30,895 bases of DNA from Saccoglossus kowalevskii (lineage: Eukaryota; Hemichordata; Enteropneusta; Harrimaniidae), in contig NW_003137826.1 in the NCBI RefSeq assembly GCF_000003605.2, positions 559,652-590,546 on the forward strand, written 5' to 3'. The translations under genes and the position numbers were made by a program. Position 1 is the stretch's first letter; every line of letters starts with the position of its first letter. Shown here piece by piece: positions 1 through 9,050 of this stretch. Below the pieces are notes generated by a model, which was not told the origin of the DNA, ran no database searches, and worked only from the letters and a program-made list of their open reading frames with translations.

Positions 1-261
1 CATATATAGGTACTACATGTGGACCTCTCTCAGATTTGTCCATTTTGTGATGATATCTTCAATTCTCTAATTAATTTATTTTGGTGAATATTTTTGTAAT
101 TTTTGGTAAAAAGTGATATTTTCGACTTCTTGTTAAAAACTGTAAGTCCGATTGCTTTGATACTATTCATATTGTTCATTTTCTAATGATGTCTTCAGTT
201 CTTTAATTGAAATGTGCATTGCTAACAGCGGAGCTATCTCAGCCGATAGGCTGCTTGTTGT
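1..261. repeat. Intronic sequence with degenerate duplication
   Basis: This is non-coding sequence upstream of the first visible GEMIN2 exon, presumably intron. Bases 41-73 and 177-209 are imperfect copies of each other about 136 bp apart (shared core like 'cttca[ag]ttct[ct]taatt'), so part of a degenerate tandem repeat is present. I saw no exon matching the missing GEMIN2 N-terminus here. Confidence 0.45.
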
Positions 262-532
262 TTCTCACCACCAGTCTTATGTTACATTTTTGTTTCTCAC
301 CACCAGTCTTATGTTACATGTTTATTTCTTACCACCATTCTTATGTTACATGTTTGTTTTACACCACCAGTTTTATGTTACATTTATGTTTCTCACCACT
401 AGTCTTATGTTACATTTATGTTTCTCACCACCAGTTTTATGTTACATTTATGTTTCTCACCACTAGTCTTATGTTACATTTATGTTTCTCATCACCAGTC
501 TTATGTTACATTTATGTTTCTCACCACCAGTC
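262..532 (+). repeat. 32-bp minisatellite with acceptor-like units
   Basis: Eight full 32-bp units start at 262, 294, 326, 358, 390, 422, 454 and 486, and a ninth partial unit starts at 518, with exact 32-bp spacing. Each unit reads roughly ttctcaccaccag followed by tcttatgttacatttatgt. Each therefore has a branch-point-like TTAC, a pyrimidine-leaning stretch and, in all but the third unit, a CAG or TAG. The AG of the ninth unit (529-530) is the inferred 3' splice site of the GEMIN2 exon starting at 531. The repeat period is direct observation; the splice role is inferred from homology of the sequence that follows. Confidence 0.93.
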
Positions 533-680
533 AAATGGAGTACAAGCAGCACCAATAGGATATGCACCTAGTGCTGAATGGCAAACATATCAGATTACGC
601 TATTTTCAAATTTGAGGCAAAAACTATGTAGATATCAAGCAAGACAGAAAGAAAAGCGAAACGAAGTGAGATCTTCACTG
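531..680 (+). CDS. GEMIN2: GEMIN2 exon (first visible, internal)
   Basis: The acceptor AG is at 529-530 and the donor is gtaagt at 681, a consensus site. The 150-nt exon encodes 50 residues, opening SNGVQAAPIGYAPSAEW and running into a basic helix-like segment (LRQKLCRYQARQKEKRNEVR). The open frame continues upstream through the minisatellite to 207, so the exon start depends on the splice site, not on a stop codon. Homology to the human 'SGCQPAPEGYSP' region supports starting at or very near 531. Confidence 0.88.
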
Positions 681-3600
681 GTAAGTTTTATTGACAGAAA
701 ACAACTAAGTGGGAATACATCATTTTTCATACAGACATTTTATTGGGAAGGTAATTTGACAATTTCACAACTAGTGAATGTTACATGATTTGACACTTTT
801 GCGAATTATTATCTTAATTAAGTAATTCTTAAATTAGTTGTTAATTAAAGACAGTCAAATCCATCTATATACATGTTATTTGTATTACCATTACATCATC
901 ATATCATTAGATATGTGATGTTCATGCATGTGGAAATGTAGTGGAATTATTTATTATTTATACAGCCCATATCGAATGATGAAGAGAACTGGTGTAAATT
1001 GTGTTTTGGAGATGAGTTTAATGATAGAAGATACAGAAAAAAACAACTTGCTGATTATGATACACCAAGTGGGAATCAATACTCTAATGTTGGGATGCCG
1101 CCATTACTTCATATTATCACGTCTTTAGATCAGGTATGTATGCTGCATCCTTACTGCATAGCTGCATTGCTCAAGTTGAAAGTGACGATGCCAATAATTT
1201 AGAAAATACACCTACTTTTGCAAAACCATGCCAGAATTATAACTTTATGTTCAATTAACTTTTCAATGAAATTTGAGTTACTACTTCAAATTTTAAGTAG
1301 CCATTAGCTGAACCTATGGGTTATGAGGTATCAGCAATATAGATTTTTTTTGTTCTTTAAGGTTTATATTTAGTAACTTCTACTATGCTTTATTACATCT
1401 TTAAAAAAAATTGAAAGTATTTAGTGTATTTATAGTAAGAACAAAAGTGACAAAACTTAAAAAAACAGTTACTAGTATAATTATTTTTTGACCACGTGGT
1501 AAACTTGTTTGGCATTAGTCGCTGGACACATTTGTGAAGTCATAACAATGTTATTGTTGCCGAAAAAATGCGCCAAAATAAACCAATATGAAGTGATTTT
1601 GAATGCTCACGCATCATACATACGCTTGCCACAGCGGTGACTCAGACTACCGTTATGTGATGAATTTAACATTTAATCGTTGTACCCTGAAAGGGAGAGA
1701 GCCTGACAGGAAATATTTCCAGTTATTGCACTTGAAGAAAATACTTTTTGGGTATATGGAATTTATTTCACTGATTTCACTGAATTATTTCTTCAGTGAA
1801 AATACAAAATGCAGCGAAAATAAAATCCAAACGAAAGTATTGTACAGTATCAGCAAACTTGCAATTAGGTGCTTAGCTGTAAGCTGAAGTTGCCCAATAC
1901 TTTTGCAAGACTTCCTCAGCAACATCATTTCATATCTTCTCCAGCTTCCACTCTGTTAGGGTTTAACGATTCCATTGTTAAATTCATAGGTGATATACAA
2001 GACATGATAATTATTTCTATATTTCCCACCACAGACAACAGTATGTCAGCTATTAGAGTATCACACCAAGTGGCTTACCATTATGGGTTTCAGTACAGAG
2101 CAAGGCAGATGGTTGTATGCACTGTTAACACTTTTGGAAAAACCAGTGCTTGCTGACTCAGTGTCATGGTTACGTACATTAGTCAGGAAATGTGCAGATG
2201 TGAGAGTGACTATCGTAAGTGACTGTGCCATTGTTTAATTTTATATAATAATGCATTGTGTTGATGTGTTGCATGTCTCATGAGTGGTTTAGTGATTCGA
2301 TTCAAAATGGTTGACTAGCAGCCGTCTTGTTTTTTAAAAATGTTGTATTTTGGACATGAATTGTCAGTTTGCATTCAAATTTGATACATAGATTATACAT
2401 GTTAGGATACATGTCCTCCGACTGTCCATCCGTTCGTTCGTCTGGCCGGAGTCATATTTCAGAATCCTTTTGATCGATTCTGTTCATTCTTTGCATGTGC
2501 CTAGTACTTCAAGTGGAACATATGCACCTGCAGTGATTTAGCAATTCGAATCAAAATGGCTGACTGGCAGCCATCTTGTTTTTTGAAAATGTTGCATTTT
2601 GGACATGCTTTGTCAGTTTTCATTCAAACTTTATACATGTTAGGATACATGTCCATGACAATTTGTTTCGCAATCGGATCAAGGATGGCTGATTAACAGC
2701 CATCTGACTTTTTGGCCTTACTACTATACTGTATTTCCAAAATTTATGTACCATTTTCATTCGTATTTGGCACATACATCATACATTTCACTTTGTTTCA
2801 TAATCAGATCAAAAATGGACGAATAATGGCTGTCTCTGTCACCATTTTAATTTTCATTGATATTTAGCATGTCATAAATAGATACATGTCAATTCAATTT
2901 GCAATTTGATCAAATATGGCCGACTGGGGGCTGCCATCTTGTTTGTTTAAAATGTGATAACTTGGACATGCTTTCACTTGTGATCTAGGTTTTTCTTTGC
3001 CATGTCTTAAACCGGAGGGGGTCGTCACACAACACATGTTCGAATTTGATGTAATTAAACAATCTATTGTATACGCCACTTGGGACTCAAGTTTCAAGGA
3101 CACGCTAGCGACAACCCCTCCACTTTAATATGATGAGCACAAAGAGAACTTTCAAAAATTTAACTGGGACTGTGTCATTTTTGACTCCCGTGTGCGAAGC
3201 ACAAAAATGGAGTCTTTGCAGTTAGTGTGTCTGTCTGTGTGTCTGTGTGTAGGTTCCACTGATATCTCAAGAAACATAGATTGATTTTTGATTAAACTTG
3301 GTGCTCTGGGCCAATGCGCAGATTTGATTAGGTTTTGGTAAAAATCCATGCATATTAATTACCTAATTTGCATGATAATTATTTGATTTTTAGCTGTTCC
3401 ATGATTGTTCCACTGATATCGATATCTCAAGAACCACTCATTGGATTTTGATGAAACTTGGCACATAGGTGCTCTGAACTAATGCGCAGATTTGATTAGT
3501 TTTGGATAAAAATCTGTGCAATATTAATTACCTAATTTTGAATAAAGATTAATCAATTTTTACCTTTTCCACTAATATCTCAAGTACTAATCATCACATT

Positions 3601-4598
3601 TCAATAAAACTTGGTACATAGATGTCATAGGACACTGCACAGACTTGATAGTTTTTAGTGAAATATCAGTACATATTAATTACCTAATTTGCATAATTAA
3701 TTACTTTTCAGCTTTTGATATTTCAAGTAGTAATCATCACATTTCAATGAAACTTGGTACATAGATGTCATATGACACTGCACAGACCTGATAGTTTTTA
3801 GGGTAATATCAGTACATATTAATTACCTAATTTGCATAATTAATCAATTTTCAGCTTTTGATGTTTCAAGTAGTAATCATCACATTTCAATGAAACTTGG
3901 TACATAGTTACTTAAGGACTGTGCAGAGACCTGATTAGTTTTGGGGTAAATATTTGTGCATATTAATCATCATATTAGCATAATTAGTTAAATTTCAGCT
4001 TTTCGCCTGATAGCTCAAGTACTGATCATCATATTTCAATGAGACTTGCTACATACATCATCTAGGACTATGCAGAGACCTGATTAGTTTTAGGGTAAAT
4101 AATTGTGGATATTAATTACCTAATTTGCATAATTAGCTAATTTTGTCCATGAATGTTCCACTGATATATAAAGAACCACTAATTGGATTTTAATGAAACT
4201 TCTATAGAGTATTCATCATCACATTTCAATGAACCTAGGACTATGCAGAGACCCAATTAGTTTTTGGTAAATATTTATGCTTACTAATCAGCTAATTATT
4301 ACTCTTCCAATCCATTCTTGGATTTTGTTTGAACTTGGTACACACCTAGAACATAATAGAAGCCTATTCTATTGCTAGTTGTTTATTTTTCATGTTTTGA
4401 ATTCACGAGTGGTTATACAAATGATATACCTGAGTCAATTACCTGTGATATGCCTTCACTGTAATTTTATTCTTGCAGGAAAGTAAAGAAGATGGTAATT
4501 TAACTCAGCTGAATTTATTAATATGTTTGGTTGCTAACTACTTTGAGCAGTCTGATTTAACTGATAGACAAACTACAGCAGATTGCCAGCAATCATGA
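531..4598 (+). CDS. GEMIN2: Gem-associated protein 2 (SIP1), C-terminal part, four exons
   Basis: Joining 531-680, 966-1133, 2035-2214 and 4479-4598 gives 205 residues ending at TGA 4596-4598. The protein resembles animal Gemin2 along its length: a 'PIGYAPSAEW' block followed by 'FSNLRQK', then 'VGMPPLLHIITSLDQ', then 'GRWLYALLTLLEKP', and last '[12 protein letters not shown]' near the C-terminus. Gemin2 is the SMN-complex subunit that binds SMN and cradles the Sm proteins D1/D2 and F/E during snRNP assembly, mainly in the cytoplasm and in nuclear gems. Human Gemin2 is about 280 residues, so roughly the first 70-90 residues must lie upstream of this window. All introns have GT...AG ends and phase 0. 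The reading frame is intact, with no internal stop or frameshift, which suggests a functional gene. The short polar tail after 'FEQSDLTD' resembles other Gemin2 ends in position but is not a motif I recognise. Identification rests on recalled family similarity, not a database search. Confidence 0.93.
966..1133 (+). CDS. GEMIN2: GEMIN2 exon (second visible)
   Basis: The acceptor is 'atacag' ending at 965 and the donor is gtatgt at 1134. The 168-nt exon encodes 56 residues. It contains an acidic/aromatic start (NDEENWCKLCFGDEF), matching the position of human 'EEGWKKFCLGEKL', and ends with the conserved VGMPPLLHIITSLDQ. Phase 0 at both ends. Confidence 0.92.
1134..2034 (+). other. GEMIN2 intron (between visible exons 2 and 3)
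   Basis: About 0.9 kb of AT-rich intron with donor gtatgt and acceptor tttcccaccacag. Short open frames within it (for example 1603-1887) show no recognisable protein. I see no clear mobile element inside. Confidence 0.8.
2035..2214 (+). CDS. GEMIN2: GEMIN2 exon (third visible)
   Basis: The acceptor ends at 2034 (ccaccacag) and the donor is gtaagt at 2215. The 180-nt exon encodes 60 residues with the most diagnostic Gemin2 block, TEQGRWLYALLTLLEKPVL, followed by a helical segment SWLRTLVRKCADVRVTI. In known structures this C-terminal helical domain contacts SmD1/D2 and the SMN N-terminal helix. Phase 0 at both ends. Confidence 0.95.
2285..2960. repeat. Diverged repeats with an ATGGCTG...CAGCCAT inverted core
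   Basis: Several related segments begin near 2294, 2543, 2674, 2802 and 2906, each with 'aat[ct][gc][ga]atcaaaatgg' followed by a stretch like GACTGGCAGCCATCTTG. In the best copy (near 2555) ATGGCTG and CAGCCAT form 7-bp inverted arms. A downstream block, 'tttggacatg...gtcagtttkcattcaaa...tacatgttaggatacatgtcc', occurs twice (about 2349-2420 and 2590-2655). Copies are diverged and spacing is irregular (about 110-250 bp). Confidence 0.7.
3007..3128. mobile_element. TTAA-flanked MITE, copy 1
   Basis: A 114-bp sequence (3011-3124) is flanked by TTAA on both sides (3007-3010 and 3125-3128). Its ends are imperfect inverted repeats: ACCGGAGGGGGTCGTCAC at the left, and AGTGGAGGGGTTGTCGC when the right end is reverse-complemented (one indel, a few substitutions). 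The right half matches the element at 6442-6602, including cttgggactcaa (3079-3090) against cttgggagtcaa (6553-6564). TTAA target duplications are typical of the piggyBac superfamily, but no transposase is present, so the superfamily is an inference. Confidence 0.72.
3240..4330. repeat. Degenerate ~150-bp tandem array in GEMIN2 intron
   Basis: The phrase 'tatctcaag' or 'tttcaag' followed by a variant of 'tagtaatcatcacatttcaatgaaacttggtacata' recurs near 3264, 3425, 3577, 3723, 3866, 4013 and 4168, a spacing of about 143-161 bp. Each copy also carries 'gcagacctgat...gttttag..taaatat' and 'tattaattacctaatttgcataatta'. The array is preceded by a short gtgtgtctgtctgtgtgt run at about 3223-3250. 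There is no coding potential. Confidence 0.85.
4479..4598 (+). CDS. GEMIN2: GEMIN2 terminal coding exon with stop
   Basis: The acceptor is 'ttattcttgcag' ending at 4478. The 120-nt exon holds 39 codons plus TGA (4596-4598). It begins [19 protein letters not shown], matching the position of human '[22 protein letters not shown]', and ends with a short polar tail, TTADCQQS. Confidence 0.93.
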   Translation, partial: [39 protein letters not shown]

Positions 4599-5950
4599 TT
4601 CACTACAGTGTCTACAAATTGTTTCATGTTGACTATAGTCCAAAAGACAATTTCCAGTTTACTGCGAGATCACGTGTTATGCATGAAATTGAGTATAAAA
4701 CACAGGTCATAGCTTTGTAGTGGCTTCAAAATGTCGTGTAGGATTCAACAAAAGTGATAGTAATTTTGGAGTAGTTCAACAATTAATAATGTCCTATATG
4801 CATTTAATGATGTTTAATTTTCATGAAGTAAGGATATCTTAGTCTCCTCTGAAAATTCCATATTTCCTCACTGAACTATAAAAAAAAGTTCAAAACCAAA
4901 TCATTTGATTTTGTGAAAGTTGTTTGGTGCATTGCTTTCACACAATACATAGTATCTCACAGTAAATAGAAAATTACATATTTGGAACAGTGTGTCACTT
5001 TAGTTGTCTACACACAAATGTGACAGTGACACTTGAAATACCATTTTTATCCAGGATTGTTTGTTGTTACCTTGGCCAATCATTATAAGATGAAAGGAAT
5101 GGTATATCCAGGGGAATTTTCTTGTGGTTACAATATCTCAAAACAGTTTTTATCTGATATTTTTCAAAGTTTTTTATCTTATTAATCAGTTTAAATTTTT
5201 GGTCAAGTTGAATTGTATATATATTTTTCAAAACATTGGTGAAATTTTACTTAAAATTTTCTTGTCCTTTTCCTATGGTTAAAATATCTTTAAAAAAATA
5301 TTTTTATTGCAAAAACAGTGGACAGTATTTTCCTTCCAAGTTTTGCTTAGATTTATTGCTGTACTATCTAGAAGCTTTAATACAACTTATATGTTATATT
5401 ATGTTATAAGGGACTCTGGGATTAATACAGTACATGTAGTATTATTTAAAAATTATGAATTAATGTTGTTTAATTGTAAGTAATTTTTATGACAATTGTT
5501 GACATGTATATTTTCTCACCAAAATCAATTGAGTGTGCTTAAACATTCACCCATGATAAAGAATATGCTGGTAAAAGAATGTATGTGTAACATTTGTGAG
5601 TGATGTTTTGTTTCTTCCACTTTACCTAACACTGTTCTAAATTAGTATTAAACCATAGGCTGCCAGATAATTACATACTTTAGTGGAATATTTGGAGGGT
5701 GAGAACATTCTTCAATATTAATCAAGGAGTATGAATATTAAATAATGTTATTTTGATATGAACTATTCCCATCTAAATTTTAGCCAGTATGTGCTGTGCA
5801 ATATTTTAGATACAGTGTATAATATAATATTGTTTCAAATTTTTATTCTATCTTTTGCCCTGCAAAGAAAGTATAATACCAAGCAGCAAGTACATCAGTA
5901 AGTTTGTATTGAATATTAAATAAAATTTTTATTATCTAGATTCTCAAGAG
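4599..5950 (+). other. Probable GEMIN2 3' untranslated region
   Basis: AT-rich sequence with no exon-like frame follows the GEMIN2 stop. Candidate poly(A) signals are ATTAAA at 5647-5652 and AATAAA at 5919-5924; the latter is followed by a T-rich stretch and, within about 60 bp, more T/G-rich sequence. Which signal is used, if either, is not visible from sequence. Confidence 0.45.
5919..5924 (+). terminator. Candidate poly(A) signal AATAAA
   Basis: This is the first canonical AATAAA I find downstream of the GEMIN2 stop on the + strand, about 1.3 kb after it. Cleavage would be expected near 5935-5950. Assignment to GEMIN2 is inferred from position only. Confidence 0.4.
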
Positions 5951-6441
5951 AGCAAGGTTGTAAAAGCTTTGCAATGTTTTAATGATCTATTTTAGACAAC
6001 CAATTTTGCCTTTTTATGTGATAGGAGTGTACTCAGTTATATCCAAATTCAGAGTGCTTTATTTCTGTTATGTTGGATGGTTTCCCTAAGCTTTGGTTGT
6101 TTCATGACTTACAATATCTAGGATTTTGTTCATATTTCTGGAAAATACAATTTTTGTTTCTTCCACAGTGTATTTATTTTTTTCAGCTTCCCGGAGAATT
6201 AATGAGATTGCTTTCTAAATTTAACATTCTCCAATTTGTGTGGATAAACTGTAATTGCATGAATGTCTACAGTCTTGTAAAGGTATCCTTCCTACATGCA
6301 TCAAATGTAATCACCGGACACTGACACTTTTATTGTGGAAGGCTTTGAAAAGGGAAAAACCAATACACAAGAATCAGAAAACTGCAGGTTGAAACAAACA
6401 CTTACTACATTTGTATTTATTTTACCAACTTACTCACTTGA
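5951..6441. other. Non-coding stretch with one exon-like segment
   Basis: I see no confident gene here. One segment, 6187-6281, has an acceptor-like pyrimidine tract (tatttatttttttcag) before it and gtatcc after it, and its + frame reads LPGELMRLLSKFNILQFVW.... It matches no protein I know. A chance splice-like context in AT-rich DNA is the simpler reading. Confidence 0.3.
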
Positions 6442-6602
6442 TTAAAGTGGGGGAGTCATCACCTGCGCATGCGTCAGATGGCCATAGCGTGTCATTGTTT
6501 ACAAACAAACGTCTACCCATAAGCCTTTGCATTTTAGCAGGTGTTATTGTCGCTTGGGAGTCAATTCCCGTGCATGCGCAGGTGACAACCCTCTCGCTTT
6601 AA
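6442..6602. mobile_element. TTAA-flanked MITE, copy 2
   Basis: A 153-bp sequence (6446-6598) lies between TTAA at 6442-6445 and TTAA at 6599-6602. The ends form inverted repeats of about 27 bp: the left begins AGTGGGGGAGTCATCACCTG, and the right end reverse-complemented begins AGCGAGAGGGTTGTCACCTG. Both then continue CGCATGC. The six differences in 27 positions are all transitions. It is related to 3007-3128. The open frame through it is incidental. Confidence 0.8.
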
Positions 6603-6685
6603 ACATGGGGATTTTTTTATTTTGAGATTATTTTGCCATTCATGTGATTTCAAATGAATATTCCTCACCTATAATATATAAGAAT

Positions 6686-7262
6686 ATACTGTAAAACATG
6701 TCATTTTAGCGAATTTAGAGAGAGAACTGATTCCCTAATTCATGATGTCGCTAATGACTTTGCTATAAATTCAAAATAGCCGCCAAACGTTTTTTTTCTC
6801 CACATACACTTTGTAAACAACACACAAAAAAACGTACTGACATGATAGATACACTTTATTGAAAAGTAAATTAACACAAAAAAATAAACGTATTCATTGT
6901 GGTCATTATTTCAATGAAAATACATGAAGTAACACTGATGTATTAGTAGTACTTAGTAATTTGCGAGTCCCAATATAAAAGATCAATGTTCTGGATGTAA
7001 CGCAGCAACGATACCCGCTTTTTCAAATCCCTGTTGAATCATTTTGTTATCATTGCGAGCAGAATCAAATTACACTTGACAGTTTTTCTTTGTTTTGGAG
7101 GTGATAACTGTACATTTGTTTTGGCGCACGACAGACAAGTATTGTGAAAACAGGGAATCAACAATGACAAGAGAGATTCGCTAAATCAACATTTCGCTAT
7201 TACATCATTTTACCACAAGTCGCTATAATTGCATGCCGCTTTTTCGACATGTTTTACAGTAT
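6686..7262. mobile_element. 577-bp inverted-repeat element (MITE-like)
   Basis: The two ends are perfect 17-bp inverted repeats: ATACTGTAAAACATGTC at 6686-6702 and GACATGTTTTACAGTAT at 7246-7262. Just inside both ends are repeated 'agcgaa/tcgcta' motifs. The interior has no long open frame, so this is a non-autonomous element. The flanks allow a TA target duplication (the TA inside each tip), but this cannot be separated from the terminal sequence without an empty site. Confidence 0.75.
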
Positions 7263-7479
7263 GTCACTGATATGACATCCTTGAACCCTTGCCATCATCC
7301 TATGTGATTATAATCTAGTCTGGATCAGCCTTGCGACTATCAATCATGGCTCAAATTACTAACATTTAACAACTGTGATACGTTGTAATATAGATACTAG
7401 AAAAGTGACTGTGTTGCTTTCAGACTTTATCTGATGGTGTAACTCCAGCAGTGTGAGACTGCAATTATGACAAATATGT

Positions 7480-7525
7480 TTATCACCATAGAGGGCGCTG
7501 ATTTTGCTGATGGCAATCTACAGAG
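7480..7525. repeat. 'CACCATAGAGGGCGC' repeat, copy 1
   Basis: The 15-mer CACCATAGAGGGCGC is followed by 'tgattttgctgatggcaat'. Related copies occur near 7860, 10783 and 10838 with similar flanks ('ctgat' before, 'gctgatg' after in two of them), indicating a dispersed short repeat family. Confidence 0.55.
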
Positions 7526-7847
7526 GCATGTTTGTTTTGTTCAATCAGGATTTTTAATCTCCAGTGCGAATGGCAGTCATAACAGTCACTCAGTGGAACA
7601 TGATTGTTGTGATTAAAGATAGCAAACAGGTGACAGACATCCCTTAAACAATGAAATGAGTGCAAAAATCCTAATGTGATGCATGTCATTTGTAGCAAGC
7701 AGCATGCAATCATATATTCGTATATTATTCATTTTTTCTGTCATTTTGTAAACTTAATAAAATTGTGAGAAATACAATTACGATTACTTGTCTTGATTAC
7801 AGCCGTCAAAATAATCCTAAACTTGATCATGCCGAATGCTTCCAATA

Positions 7848-7900
7848 CTGATTATATTTGCCACCATAGAGGGCGCCTTATGCTGATGCAATAACCAAGA
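7848..7900. repeat. 'CACCATAGAGGGCGC' repeat, copy 2
   Basis: CCACCATAGAGGGCGCC is followed by 'ttatgctgatgcaataacc'. It shares both the 15-mer and the downstream 'gctgatg' with the copy at about 7483. Confidence 0.55.
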
Positions 7901-8200
7901 CGCTTTTTTGTTTTTGTTTTTTTATTTGGTTATTTCCAGACAGACCTTTAGCCAGCCACATGTCTACCTGTATTTTAAGACGGGCACTCCACATTTTAGA
8001 AAGGTACAATATTTCATTTGACAGTCAAAATTTATACAAACATGTCCAAGTTTGATTCAAAATTACCAGTAAATTAGCAAATAATCAAATCAAAAGTAAC
8101 AGACTTGGGACTGCTTTCATTTTAATAAAGTTTTCAGACAGGCAATTTCTATTTTGTGTGTGTGCTATAACCCGTTTCCAGAAGTGTGAAGTTGAATTGT
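7901..8200. other. Unassigned AT-rich stretch
   Basis: It contains a T-rich run (7905-7925). I see no open frame of note and no inverted or tandem repeat. Confidence 0.4.
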
Positions 8201-8209
8201 TATCAACTC

Positions 8210-8350
8210 CAGGTCATTGGAGGAGGTAACCTCGTGTGGTCTAAAGCGTCCACGCCAGGGGAGTCCACCAATACTGGGTCAAAATGATGTTAGCAATGCA
8301 ATGGATGTGTCATTTGACAGACAGTTTCCTGATCGTCAACAGAAACTGAA
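8210..8350 (-). pseudogene. Possible downstream remnant of the retroelement
   Basis: On the minus strand this stretch can be read as ...DPVLVDSPGVDALDHTRLPPP.... It loosely resembles the 'DP..A..VDAL...W....FPP' segment that follows RNase H in some retroelements with DIRS-like reverse transcriptases. It is short and sits closer to the RT fragment than an intact element would allow, so it would require deletions. This is a weak reading. Confidence 0.22.
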
Positions 8351-8573
8351 AGAATATGTATGCATCAAGGTTGTCACAACTGATGGATGATGACCAACAG
8401 GTGAGCAGGAAAGATCCACAAAAATAGAATGTCCCTATGCCTCACTGGCCACAGGAAGGCCCATCTCCAACTGAATGTTTCTATTGCGTAGTGTTCCATG
8501 TAGCACCAGAGCTATCACAGACTACACGTACATGATGTTATTTTGCAGAGTGGAGGATAATTTGTGTACTTCC

Positions 8574-9050
8574 TTATTCTGTTGATGCGTTACAGGGGAT
8601 AGAAGACTTGTCAATTTCAATCCCTCGATCAGACGAAAGTGCCTGGAATTGAAGCATCATTCTGTCCACTTCAAACCTCAACAAAGGGTGGCTGTCTGGA
8701 TGTATAGATATATGTAGGTATGCATGCTTCAGTTTCAAGTTTCCTGTTTTTTTCAGAACCAGAAATCGGTTAGCATAAAACACAGAATCACTTTGCAGCG
8801 TGTTATCCGTGTCCGGATTAATCACCACAAGCAGAGAATTGTGATTTGCTTTTTTCAATGTTTTTTTATGCTGGATGATATCCCAAACCAGAGAAAGGTG
8901 TAGGGAGCAATAGCATGTGTGACTTGCTGTACCAGGCCAATGGACTATCAGGGGGAAATTCTTTCTCTCGGGTTCTCCACACTTGTCAGGGTGGAATCTC
9001 GTCTCGTCTCTCTGTCTCGTCCCCTTGAGGTACGGGATCGGGAAAGTCAC
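8574..9050 (-). pseudogene. Decayed reverse transcriptase fragment (DIRS/Ty3-like)
   Basis: This minus-strand frame encodes 158 residues. Residues 91-103 (8742-8780) read FYANRFLVLKKTG, resembling the '.FYS..F.VPKK.G' entry motif. Residues 109-126 read HAYLHISIHPDSHPLLRF, a clear match to the 'DLKDAY.H.PIHP....LRF' block of DIRS-like reverse transcriptases (some Ty3/gypsy elements are similar). In intact elements these blocks lie roughly 45-50 residues apart; here they are 5 apart, so there is an internal deletion. The first catalytic aspartate position ('LKD') reads LKH. After 'LQFQAL' the frame leaves the expected 'PFGLS' motif. Residues 1-85 are not recognised. This is a dead mobile-element remnant, not a host gene. 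Confidence 0.72.

Larger units (their letters stand above)
2215..4478 (+). other. GEMIN2 last intron, repeat-filled
   Basis: This 2.26-kb intron has donor gtaagt and acceptor 'ttattcttgcag'. Nearly all of it is accounted for by three repeat classes, described separately: hairpin-bearing repeats (2285-2960), a TTAA-flanked MITE (3007-3128) and a degenerate tandem array of about 150 bp (3240-4330). Confidence 0.85.

Noticed and set aside
207..788. 193-residue + frame across the minisatellite and the GEMIN2 exon
   Set aside because: Only 531-680 is homologous to GEMIN2. The upstream part is translated minisatellite and the tail after 680 is intron read-through past a consensus gtaagt donor.
3039..3050. 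'gttcgaattt' as a tRNA B-box (also at 18895)
   Set aside because: Both lie at the same place within related MITE copies; no tRNA fold surrounds them.
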